NCBI GenBank assembly: GCA_036380435.1
Contig: DASVES010000463.1
Location: forward strand, 1 to 7,896
Direction: 5' to 3'
Length of the DNA: 7,896 bases
Origin: DASQDT01 sp036380435
GTDB lineage: Bacteria; Acidobacteriota; Blastocatellia; Pyrinomonadales; Pyrinomonadaceae
Positions within the stretch are counted from its first letter, which is position 1. Each line of letters starts with the position of its first letter. Below, one piece after another: positions 1-5,567 of this stretch. A program made the translations under genes and the position numbers. A model generated the notes under the pieces. The model was not told the origin of the DNA. It saw only the letters and a program-made list of their open reading frames with translations, and did no database searches.

Positions 1-105
1 CCGGAGCAGAGAAAAGAATGGCGGTTGATTGGCGGCGGGATCGGCATTCATTGGGAAGCAGTGGATGAAGACATCTCAGTCGAGAGCCTGCTCAGGTTGA
101 AGTAG
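1..105 (+). CDS. DUF2442 domain protein, C-terminal fragment
   Basis: Only the last 34 codons are inside the window; the gene begins upstream and ends at TAG 103-105. The reading frame is open from base 1. The visible residues run from a W-R-L-I-G-G-G-I-G-I-H-W segment into E-D-I-S-V-E-S-L-L, which is the characteristic ending of DUF2442 proteins (small proteins of about 80-100 residues). The biochemical role of DUF2442 is not established; from general knowledge, these genes are often found beside DUF4160 genes in pairs that resemble toxin-antitoxin modules, but any partner would lie upstream and cannot be seen. Family recognition is by motif memory only. The following non-coding stretch begins with a sequence resembling half of an integron attC site, which would fit a mobile cassette but is weak. 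Confidence 0.8.
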   Translation, partial: PEQRKEWRLIGGGIGIHWEAVDEDISVESLLRLK

Positions 106-270
106 ACTGCACCCGACCATCTAACAACTCATTCAACCCGCCGCCTCGATAGCTTCTCTTTACATCGTTATTGGGTTTCTTCATCTTGAATATTTCATGC
201 GCGACGTGAGTTGATTCCGGCGTCAGTTCGCCTCCTCTATCCGTGGACGAAATAATCACTTGATTTCAAG
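106..270. other. Non-coding spacer upstream of the zinc-ribbon pair
   Basis: This 165-base spacer is more AT-rich than the downstream half of the window and should hold the promoter of the gene at 271. I could not find a convincing sigma-70 -35/-10 pair: TTGAAT at 186-191 has no good -10 element at the right distance. There is no clear Shine-Dalgarno sequence just before 271. A 7-base inverted repeat (CAACTCA 125-131 with TGAGTTG 207-213) is too short and too far apart to be called a terminator. Confidence 0.5.
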
Positions 271-1266
271 ATGCTGAACGTAGCCCTACACGTCGCGGTG
301 CTCACACTCCTGCTGCAAGGATTTCTTTTTCCGCTCCTCGTGCTCGTGTCTCTTCATTGGACGTGGCGTGCCCTTCATGACAAGGGCAAATCCAGAGAGG
401 AAAAACAGACGAGATCGGTGGGGGAAAAGGAAACGCGTGCGCCCGCTCTGCGGCCTTTGAAGTGTCCCGGCTGCGGCGCGGGGGTGCCGTTGCGGGAAGC
501 TGAGACGGCGTGCGGGGGTTGCGGAACTCTGGTCGCCGTTCCTCAGCATTACGCCGACATCGGCAGGCTGAGGAACGAGGCGGTCGCACGCTTGAGACGC
601 GCCGCGAAGCATCTGAGACGGGCGCGCTTCTTCTCGTCGAATTACGTCCGTTGGGCGATCTTTTTAGTCGCCATCTGGTTGTTCGTCGTGCCTTTCTTTT
701 TAATCATCGTGGGAAGCGAGTTCAGGTTCTACGACAGTTTTATCGTGTCGCTCGGCAACTGGTTTACTTTCTCATTCGGCAGCCTGATCCTGTGGATTCT
801 CATACTCTGTTTCACCGGGGGGATGCTCAGTAAAGTCCATCAGGAGCTGCCGACGATTGACGGGGGCGAAAAAGTCGGCGAGGCGGAGACGGCGGAGTGC
901 GCGATGTGCGGCGGCGCAATCGCCTATGAGAAGGGCGATCTGGCGACCGTGTGCGGCTATTGCGGGGTGGAGACGTATCGCGTCAGGGTGGCGTGGCAGG
1001 CGCGCAAATCGGCAACGCAATCCCGGCAGGCGGCGACCTTCTCGCTCGTCGAAGCGATGCAGGTCTCTAAGGAGAAGGTCGATGACCTCATCTCCACGCC
1101 GGCAATCTTAGTTTTCATTTTCGTCGTCTGCCCGTTTTTCATGATCTTCGTTCCTTACCTCGTTTACACCTTCGTTACGGAGAATCTACTGATCTCGATC
1201 CCGCTCATCGTGTGTCTGGCCGTGGCCGCGTATCTGCTGAAACGCTTTTATTTTCGCAAGGCGTAA
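271..1266 (+). CDS. Membrane protein with two zinc ribbons (paralog A)
   Basis: A 331-residue protein of a family I cannot name. Five hydrophobic segments are visible at roughly residues 5-28, 127-148, 165-183, 278-302 and 306-324. Two four-cysteine zinc-ribbon motifs lie in the loops: C65/C68 with C81/C84 between segments 1 and 2, and C210/C213 with C228/C231 between segments 3 and 4. With five crossings both ribbons fall on the same side. The Arg/Lys-rich stretch at about 105-119, just before segment 2, suggests that this side is the cytoplasm (positive-inside rule; inference). The ATG at 271 is supported by alignment with the next gene, since the LLQG motif sits at residue 14 here and 13 there. 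No good ribosome binding site is seen. The gene is followed after 20 bases by its paralog, so the two probably share a transcript. A sensor, chaperone or protein-interaction role is possible but nothing in the sequence decides it. Confidence 0.85.
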   Translation: MLNVALHVAVLTLLLQGFLFPLLVLVSLHWTWRALHDKGKSREEKQTRSVGEKETRAPALRPLKCPGCGAGVPLREAETACGGCGTLVAVPQHYADIGRLRNEAVARLRRAAKHLRRARFFSSNYVRWAIFLVAIWLFVVPFFLIIVGSEFRFYDSFIVSLGNWFTFSFGSLILWILILCFTGGMLSKVHQELPTIDGGEKVGEAETAECAMCGGAIAYEKGDLATVCGYCGVETYRVRVAWQARKSATQSRQAATFSLVEAMQVSKEKVDDLISTPAILVFIFVVCPFFMIFVPYLVYTFVTENLLISIPLIVCLAVAAYLLKRFYFRKA

Positions 1267-1286
1267 TCTCCGAGCTTCCGCCACGA

Positions 1287-2342
1287 ATGGCTTACCTGTA
1301 CCAAAGCTACGTCGCGATTTCTCTGTTGCAAGGAATCTCTTTGCCGTTCTTGATAATCATCTTTCGCGCCTTGTCGGTGAGACATAGACAAAAACGCGCT
1401 AGTCTCAAAAAAGAACTGGAAGTTATCCGCGGACGCAAAACTAAAACCACTGAGATTTCCAGACTCGTTCAGGACGACTTGCCGAAGCTCCAACCGTTGA
1501 AGTGCCGTGCCTGCGGCGCGGGTGTGTTACTCAAAGAGACCGAAACATTTTGTCCGCATTGTGAGACGCGGAGCAATCTGCCGGAGGATTACGCGGCGGC
1601 GGTTTCGCTCAGACGGGAGGTTAAAAAATTACTCAAAAGCGCGGTCAGACATTGGCGAGCGGCAAACATTTTAACGCGTCCGTTGCTGACCGGGCTTTTT
1701 GTTTCGCTGGGTGTTGCGGGGCCGCTGCTGGCGCTTTTTTTGCCCGTGATTATCCAGACCGCCGGCGGCACGCTCCCAAACACTGTGGCTGATAGCCTCA
1801 TGGCGTCGCTCGGCACGCCGCTGGATGGAATTGTCTATCTGTTTTGGATTTCCGGCATTATCATCTGGACGCTGATGTTTCTCTGCCTCGCGGTGACGGG
1901 TTCGGATTTGCGTAAAAAGCTGCCCGTCGTGCCTGTGTTGGAAGAAAAGATTCGCGGCGGTGAAACGGCCGACTGTCACACCTGCGGCGGCGCGATTGAA
2001 TACGAGAAAGATGATTTCGCCAGCATTTGTAGTTACTGCAACGTGGGAAACTTTCGCGTGCGGTTTACCCGACTCAAGCGCGCCGAAATCGAAGACCGGA
2101 AAACTCAGACGAGTTTTGCGCTGTTCGGGGCAATGGAAATCATCGAAAATTATGTCACCTTGATCTATGCCGGGGCGTTGATATTTTTTGGCTTCCCCGC
2201 GTTGCTTTTTATTCTGGGTGTGGCGATTTACGCAGCCGCGAATGGGTCGCTCGTATTATCAATGTCGGCATTCCTGGTGCTTGCTGTTTTGATTGCTTCA
2301 GGTCGCTTTATAATTTCTGAAGAACGACAGATTCATCAGTGA
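1287..2342 (+). CDS. Membrane protein with two zinc ribbons (paralog B)
   Basis: A 351-residue paralog of the preceding protein with the same architecture. Hydrophobic segments lie at about residues 8-27, 133-155, 183-204, 293-315 and 321-340. Zinc ribbons are C73/C76 with C89/C92, and C230/C233 with C248/C251. Shared blocks include L-K-C-x-x-C-G-A-G-V around ribbon 1 and C-x-x-C-G-G-A-I-x-Y-E-K around ribbon 2. The frame is open further upstream to an ATG at 1212, but that start would overlap the previous gene by 55 bases and add 25 residues absent from the paralog; the ATG at 1287 makes the N-termini match and leaves a 20-base gap, so I chose it. No strong Shine-Dalgarno sequence precedes it. 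Base composition is clearly lower in GC than the genes after 2369, with frequent AAA lysine and TTT/ATT codons. Function unknown. Confidence 0.85.
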   Translation: MAYLYQSYVAISLLQGISLPFLIIIFRALSVRHRQKRASLKKELEVIRGRKTKTTEISRLVQDDLPKLQPLKCRACGAGVLLKETETFCPHCETRSNLPEDYAAAVSLRREVKKLLKSAVRHWRAANILTRPLLTGLFVSLGVAGPLLALFLPVIIQTAGGTLPNTVADSLMASLGTPLDGIVYLFWISGIIIWTLMFLCLAVTGSDLRKKLPVVPVLEEKIRGGETADCHTCGGAIEYEKDDFASICSYCNVGNFRVRFTRLKRAEIEDRKTQTSFALFGAMEIIENYVTLIYAGALIFFGFPALLFILGVAIYAAANGSLVLSMSAFLVLAVLIASGRFIISEERQIHQ

Positions 2343-2368
2343 CGGAAAGCTGGTAGTGGAAGTCACAC

Positions 2369-2707
2369 GTGAAAGCCTTGAGACTCATCCTTGCGGTAAT
2401 GCTTCTGGCGATGCTCGGGGCGGCGTTGCCGCTGTCGCAGCTCGTTCCGTTTCCGGCGGCGCACGGGCTTGACGTGCCTCTGCACTTCCGGCAGCTCTTC
2501 GAGACCCACGCCTCCGCCTTCTTCGTCCTCGATGTCATCGTCTCCTCGCTCGTGCTGTGGCTGTTCGTCTTCTCGGAGGGGCGGCGGCGCGGCATGAAGA
2601 ATCTTTGGCTCTACGTCGTGTGTCACCGGGCGGTGGGCGTGTCGCTGGCCCTGCCGCTGTTTCTTTTCTTCCGCGAGCGCCGGCTCGAACGCACAGGAGG
2701 GGCATGA
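2369..2707 (+). CDS. DUF2834 family small membrane protein
   Basis: A 112-residue protein starting at GTG 2369, preceded by a purine-rich GTGGAAG at 2356-2362 as ribosome binding site. Three hydrophobic segments are visible at about residues 5-23, 49-69 and 79-101. The middle segment with F-F-V-L-D-V-I-V-S-S-L-V-L-W, the following Arg-rich turn (EGRRRG) and the end A-L-P-L-F-L-F-F-R-E-R-R-L-E are the pattern I associate with DUF2834, a family of about 100-residue integral membrane proteins with no known function. Length is normal for the family. The stretch C85-H86-R87-A88 at the start of the third segment is more polar than I would expect for a membrane helix. The stop codon overlaps the next start (ATGA at 2704-2707), so the two are probably translationally coupled. 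This gene marks the start of the high-GC part of the window. Confidence 0.8.
   Translation: MKALRLILAVMLLAMLGAALPLSQLVPFPAAHGLDVPLHFRQLFETHASAFFVLDVIVSSLVLWLFVFSEGRRRGMKNLWLYVVCHRAVGVSLALPLFLFFRERRLERTGGA
2695..2700 (+). promoter_or_regulatory. Strong Shine-Dalgarno AGGAGG
   Basis: A perfect AGGAGG lies inside the last codons of the DUF2834 gene, three bases before the ATG at 2704. It decides the start of the cysteine-peptidase-like gene: the open frame extends upstream to 2557, but that would overlap the DUF2834 gene by about 150 bases. The spacing is a little short. Confidence 0.7.
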
Positions 2708-3552
2708 GCAAGTATTACGACACGCACCCGCACGAGCATCCCGTCCTCGCCGACATCAGGCAGAAGTATTTCCCCTACACGTGGTCGATGTTCCCGTCCG
2801 AGTTCCGCATCTACTATCAGGCGTGCCCCGTCCGCCTGCCGGGCGGGGGCAACACGAACGTCGGGATTCTGAAATACGTGTCCGGGTGGAACGAGGCCGG
2901 CGGGGGGCAGAAGTACACCCTCGGCAGGCACGTCCGCAAATACTACGGGGAGGGCATCAACCCCGAGCTGGACGACTGGCTTTCGACGACGCGGCCGACC
3001 GCCGTCTTTGCCGGCCACGGCCTGCCGGAAGAGATTTCGCTCGTCTGCTCGCTGGCCATGGCGACCGGCTACAAGACGGCCGGCGAGATCGGGCCGTGGG
3101 CGACGAAGTACATCGGCCTCGACTGCAACGGCTTCGTCAGCGCCTACCTCATCTCCCTCGGCACCTTCTCCCGCGTGCTGCACGACCACCCCTCCTACCC
3201 GTCCGTGACCAAGCTCGCGCAGTCGGTCTCGGAAATCTCCTACGACAGCGTCATCCTGTGGTCGAAGAAGGAGGGCGGTAAGTACAAGGTGGTGCAGAAC
3301 CCGAGCAAGAGCGCCCACATCGCCGTCGTTGACGGGTGGGACGAATACGGCAGCAGCCTGCTCGTCACCGAGCGCGGCGGCGAGAGCCGCTTCCCCGGCA
3401 CCGTCGGCATCCATTACGGCATCTACGACATCATCGACGCCCCGCCGGCCGGCTGCTCGGCGGCCGGGGCCGGCTGGGTCATCCGCGCACGCGAGCACAA
3501 GTCGTATGACACAGACACGGTCGTCATCACGCGCACGATGGAGGCCAACTGA
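2704..3552 (+). CDS. Putative NlpC/P60-like cysteine peptidase or amidase
   Basis: A 282-residue protein with no signal peptide and no membrane segment, so it is predicted cytoplasmic unless exported in a non-classical way. The functional clue is D140-C141-N-G-F144, followed by a helix-like V-S-A-Y-L, which resembles the nucleophile motif of NlpC/P60 papain-fold enzymes (usually DCSGF). About 60 residues later, S203-A-H205-I-A-V-V-D-G resembles the strand that carries the catalytic histidine. E223 in L-V-T-E could be the third polar residue. NlpC/P60 enzymes usually cleave peptidoglycan stem peptides, but this family-level match rests on motifs alone and the substrate is unknown. The N-terminal 130 residues match nothing I recognise. 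Start ATG 2704 overlaps the DUF2834 stop by four bases and has an AGGAGG upstream, so the two products are probably made together. A transglutaminase-like or other papain-fold enzyme is the main alternative. Confidence 0.55.
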   Translation: MSKYYDTHPHEHPVLADIRQKYFPYTWSMFPSEFRIYYQACPVRLPGGGNTNVGILKYVSGWNEAGGGQKYTLGRHVRKYYGEGINPELDDWLSTTRPTAVFAGHGLPEEISLVCSLAMATGYKTAGEIGPWATKYIGLDCNGFVSAYLISLGTFSRVLHDHPSYPSVTKLAQSVSEISYDSVILWSKKEGGKYKVVQNPSKSAHIAVVDGWDEYGSSLLVTERGGESRFPGTVGIHYGIYDIIDAPPAGCSAAGAGWVIRAREHKSYDTDTVVITRTMEAN

Positions 3553-3661
3553 AGCCGCGCGTCGCCGCCGAAGAGGCAAGTGCCGCACGCTGACTGCCCT
3601 CGTGCATCCCGCAGTTGAACTGAGCAGGCGAGTCGGGCGCGCGCGTCGCGGGTGACGAAAG
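3553..3661. other. Non-coding spacer, nothing identified
   Basis: These 109 very GC-rich bases separate the peptidase-like gene from the DinB-like gene. I see no convincing terminator hairpin with a T-run and no recognisable promoter. A promoter for the 3662-4870 gene pair may lie here. Confidence 0.4.
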
Positions 3662-4159
3662 ATGAAAGACGCACTGGAAGATTTTCGGCGGACGGTGGAG
3701 ACGGCCGCGGAGTCGCTGCTCGGGATGACGGATGAGCAGTGCGAACGGCGGAGCGCGCCGGGCAAGTGGTCGGCGAAGGAGGTGGTCGGCCATCTCATCG
3801 ACTCGGCGGCGAACAACCACCAGCGTTTCGTCCGCGCGCAGTTTCAGGACGACCTCGCCTTTCCCGGCTACGCGCAGGAAGAGTGGAACGCGGCGCAGCA
3901 CTACAGGGAGGAACCGTGGCGGCAACTCGTCGAGTTGTGGCGGCTCTACAACCTGCACCTGCTCCATGTCGTCTCGCACATCACGGAAGAAGATTTGCGG
4001 CGGCCGCGGCGCCCGCACACGCTGCACCGCATCGCGTGGAAGCTCGTCGAAGAGAGCGAGCCGGCGACGCTCGAATACCTGATACGCGACTACATCGAAC
4101 ACCTCAAACATCATCTCGGCCAGATCGCCCGCGCCGACACCGAACGGGAGAACACGTAA
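3662..4159 (+). CDS. DinB_2 superfamily metal-binding protein
   Basis: A 165-residue protein of normal length for DinB/YfiT-like four-helix-bundle proteins. The N-terminal block G34-K-W-S-A-K-E-V-V-G-H44-L-I-D is the typical family signature, and the C-terminal Y144-I-E-H147-L-K-H-H151-L-G-Q supplies the usual H-x3-H pair. H44, H147 and H151 would form the three-histidine metal site. Members are known as thiol-dependent S-transferases (bacillithiol or mycothiol users) or are uncharacterised; the cofactor thiol here cannot be told from sequence. ATG 3662 is the first start in frame with a full domain; only a weak purine-rich CGAAAG precedes it. The next gene begins on the base after its TAA, so the two are most likely co-transcribed. 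Confidence 0.87.
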   Translation: MKDALEDFRRTVETAAESLLGMTDEQCERRSAPGKWSAKEVVGHLIDSAANNHQRFVRAQFQDDLAFPGYAQEEWNAAQHYREEPWRQLVELWRLYNLHLLHVVSHITEEDLRRPRRPHTLHRIAWKLVEESEPATLEYLIRDYIEHLKHHLGQIARADTERENT

Positions 4160-4870
4160 ATGAAGAGTTTCGTTCACAGGGCTGTCTTCGCGCTCGCGGC
4201 CTGCCTCGTCTTCGGGACGGCGGCCGCCGCGCAGGAGGAGAAGAAGGAAGAGTACGACATGGGGCTGACGCAGTTGGCGCTGCTCAGCCGCGCGCCCGAC
4301 TGGAAGGCCGAGGCCGCCGCGCCGCACGTCGAAAAGGCCCAGCGGGCATACGTCGAGAGGTTGATCGAGGACGGCACGGCGGCGCTCGCCGGCAGCGTCG
4401 CGGGCGATGGCGACCTGCGCGAGATTCTGGTTTTCAAGACGGACTCGACGGAGCTGGCGAGCGAGTGGGTGCGAAACTCGCCGGCCGTCAAGGCGGGCGT
4501 GCTCAAGGCCGAAGTGCTCAAGTGGTACGTCGCGCGCAACTACATCACGCCGCCGCGCCGTCCGCTCGCGCGCACTGATTACGTCTTCGGCATCCTCGTG
4601 CGCGGGCCGAAGTGGACGCCGGAAGAGACCGAGGAGACGAAGAAGCTACAGGCGGGCCACATGGCGAACATCGGCCGCCTCGCCAAAGAGGGCAAGCTCG
4701 TGCTCGCCGGCCCGTTCGAGGACGGTGGCGAGCGCCGCGGCGTCTTTATCTTCAAGGCGCCGACGCTCGAAGAGGCGCAGAGACTCACCGACACCGACCC
4801 GGCCGTCGCCGCCGGACGCCTCAAGATTCAACTGCACAAGTGGTCTGTGCCCGAGGGGATGCTGCGCTGA
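4160..4870 (+). CDS. Exported protein with two YciI-like domains
   Basis: A 236-residue protein with an N-terminal signal sequence: basic start, hydrophobic core at about residues 8-20, and an A-A-A-A-Q stretch at 21-25 suited to signal peptidase I. L12-A-A-C15 also resembles a lipobox, but it sits very early with hydrophobic sequence continuing after it, so I favour signal peptidase I. Two YciI-like ferredoxin-fold domains follow, at about residues 35-123 and 139-228. Domain 2 keeps the expected pair H167 (before R-L-A-K-E-G-K) and D213 (in T-D-P-A-V). In domain 1 the equivalent positions are Q61 and S107, so it is probably structural or inactive. YciI proteins are small and usually cytoplasmic with poorly defined enzymatic roles, so export and duplication are unusual. 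The start ATG 4160 directly follows the DinB-like stop, with GGGAG at 4145-4149 as ribosome binding site. Confidence 0.82.
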   Translation: MKSFVHRAVFALAACLVFGTAAAAQEEKKEEYDMGLTQLALLSRAPDWKAEAAAPHVEKAQRAYVERLIEDGTAALAGSVAGDGDLREILVFKTDSTELASEWVRNSPAVKAGVLKAEVLKWYVARNYITPPRRPLARTDYVFGILVRGPKWTPEETEETKKLQAGHMANIGRLAKEGKLVLAGPFEDGGERRGVFIFKAPTLEEAQRLTDTDPAVAAGRLKIQLHKWSVPEGMLR

Positions 4871-4938
4871 GTCGTCAGCTCTTGTGGGCTACAAGCCGCG
4901 GCCCACGCCGAGTGTGCGGGGTGAGGAGGGAGGCATGA
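4871..4938. other. Short spacer with weak hairpin
   Basis: The 68-base spacer holds a modest inverted repeat, GTGGGC 4884-4889 with GCCCAC 4901-4906, which competes with CTTGT 4881-4885 / ACAAG 4891-4895. There is no T-run after it, so a terminator is not supported. The end of the spacer carries the ribosome binding site of the acetyltransferase gene. Confidence 0.35.
4924..4933 (+). promoter_or_regulatory. Extended Shine-Dalgarno for the GNAT gene
   Basis: The purine-rich AGGAGGGAGG is a strong ribosome binding site. It sits five bases before the ATG at 4939 that opens the acetyltransferase. A second ATG at 4935, out of frame, opens a seven-codon frame ending at TGA 4956-4958 and is too close to the Shine-Dalgarno core to be the main start. 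Confidence 0.65.
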
Positions 4939-5451
4939 ATGATAGTCGTCAGGGCTGAACGGGCGGAAGACGCAGAAGGTGTGCGGCGCGTGAACGAGCT
5001 GGCGTTCGAGGGCGCGGCCGAGGCCGATCTGGTTGACGCTCTGCGCGTGAACGCTCATCCATACGTCTCGCTCGTGGCCGTTGAAGAGGGCGGCGAAGTC
5101 GCCGGCCACATCTTCTACAGCCCGGTGACGGTCGAGCCGGAGGCAGGCGAACTTTTATTGATGGGACTCGGGCCGATGGCCGTGCTGCCGCGTGTGCAGA
5201 AGAGCGGCGTCGGCTCGCGACTTGTCAAAGAAGGTCTTGATGAATGTCGTCGTCTGGGTTGCGCGGCGGTCGTCGTGCTCGGGCATCCAACCTACTATCC
5301 GCGCTTCGGGTTTGCGCCGGCCTCGCGGCTGGGGCTGCGCTGCTCGTATGAGGTGCCCGACGAGGTCTTCATGGCGATGGAACTTGAGCCGGGCGCGCTG
5401 GACGGGCGGCGCGGCCTCGTTAAATATCACCCCGCGTTCGACGCCGTCTGA
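4939..5451 (+). CDS. GNAT family N-acetyltransferase (YhbS-like)
   Basis: A 170-residue protein of typical length for the GCN5-related acetyltransferase fold, which transfers an acetyl group from acetyl-CoA to an amine. The acetyl-CoA pyrophosphate-binding motif is visible as Q87-K-S-G90-V-G92 (Q/R-x-x-G-x-G/A), after the strand G-L-G-P-M-A-V-L-P. The later block L114-G-H-P-T-Y-Y-P-R-F-G-F125 is the Y-Y-x-R-F-G-F signature of the YhbS-type subgroup, and the C-terminal F-M-A-M-E-L-E-P-G-A-L also fits. The substrate cannot be predicted. The start ATG 4939 follows a strong ribosome binding site. It is separated from its neighbours by 68 bases upstream and by the ACGGAT palindrome downstream, and may form its own transcript or be the last gene of the 3662 group. 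Confidence 0.9.
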   Translation: MIVVRAERAEDAEGVRRVNELAFEGAAEADLVDALRVNAHPYVSLVAVEEGGEVAGHIFYSPVTVEPEAGELLLMGLGPMAVLPRVQKSGVGSRLVKEGLDECRRLGCAAVVVLGHPTYYPRFGFAPASRLGLRCSYEVPDEVFMAMELEPGALDGRRGLVKYHPAFDAV

Positions 5452-5469
5452 ATGCCTTCGAGGGCGGGG

Positions 5470-5544
5470 GAACACGGATGAGACGGATTGAAACGGATGA
5501 GCACGGCGTCGTGTAAATCCGTGGCATCCGTCTCATCCGTGTTC
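5470..5544. repeat. Long palindrome built from iterated ACGGAT words
   Basis: Bases 5470-5488 and 5526-5544 are perfect 19-base inverted repeats. Inside them a second stem pairs ACGGAT 5493-5498 with ATCCGT 5517-5522 across a small 4x3 internal loop, and CACG 5502-5505 can pair with CGTG 5510-5513 around a GCGT loop. The left half contains ACGGAT three times (5474, 5483, 5493) at 9-10 base spacing, and the right half contains ATCCGT three times (5517, 5526, 5535) at 9-base spacing. It fills nearly all of the gap between the acetyltransferase and recN. It resembles REP-like dispersed intergenic palindromes. It could terminate upstream transcription (TTCTATTATT follows the right arm) or sit in the recN leader. 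Confidence 0.85.
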
Positions 5545-5567
5545 TATTATTCCTGACGGGAACACAT

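Noticed and set aside
186..216. Sigma-70 promoter before paralog A
   Set aside because: TTGAAT at 186-191 has no acceptable -10 hexamer 16-18 bases downstream.
1212..1286. Upstream ATG extending paralog B by 25 residues
   Set aside because: It would overlap paralog A by 55 bases, and the extension has no counterpart in the paralog, whose N-terminus aligns with the start at 1287.
2623..3816. 397-codon open frame on the minus strand across the DUF2834, peptidase-like and DinB-like genes
   Set aside because: It crosses three better supported plus-strand genes, has Arg/Val/Ala-biased low-information sequence and no family motif.
4881..4906. Possible terminator after the YciI-like gene
   Set aside because: The stem is only six base pairs with an 11-base loop and no T-run follows.
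4935..4958. Seven-codon frame overlapping the acetyltransferase start, as a possible regulatory leader peptide
   Set aside because: The ATG is nearly touching the Shine-Dalgarno sequence and so short a frame is easily due to chance; nothing else supports attenuation.
5545..5567. LexA/SOS box upstream of recN
   Set aside because: I looked for CTGT-N8-ACAG and CGAAC-N4-GTTC-like operators between 5452 and 5567 and found none; other phyla use different boxes, so SOS control is neither shown nor excluded.
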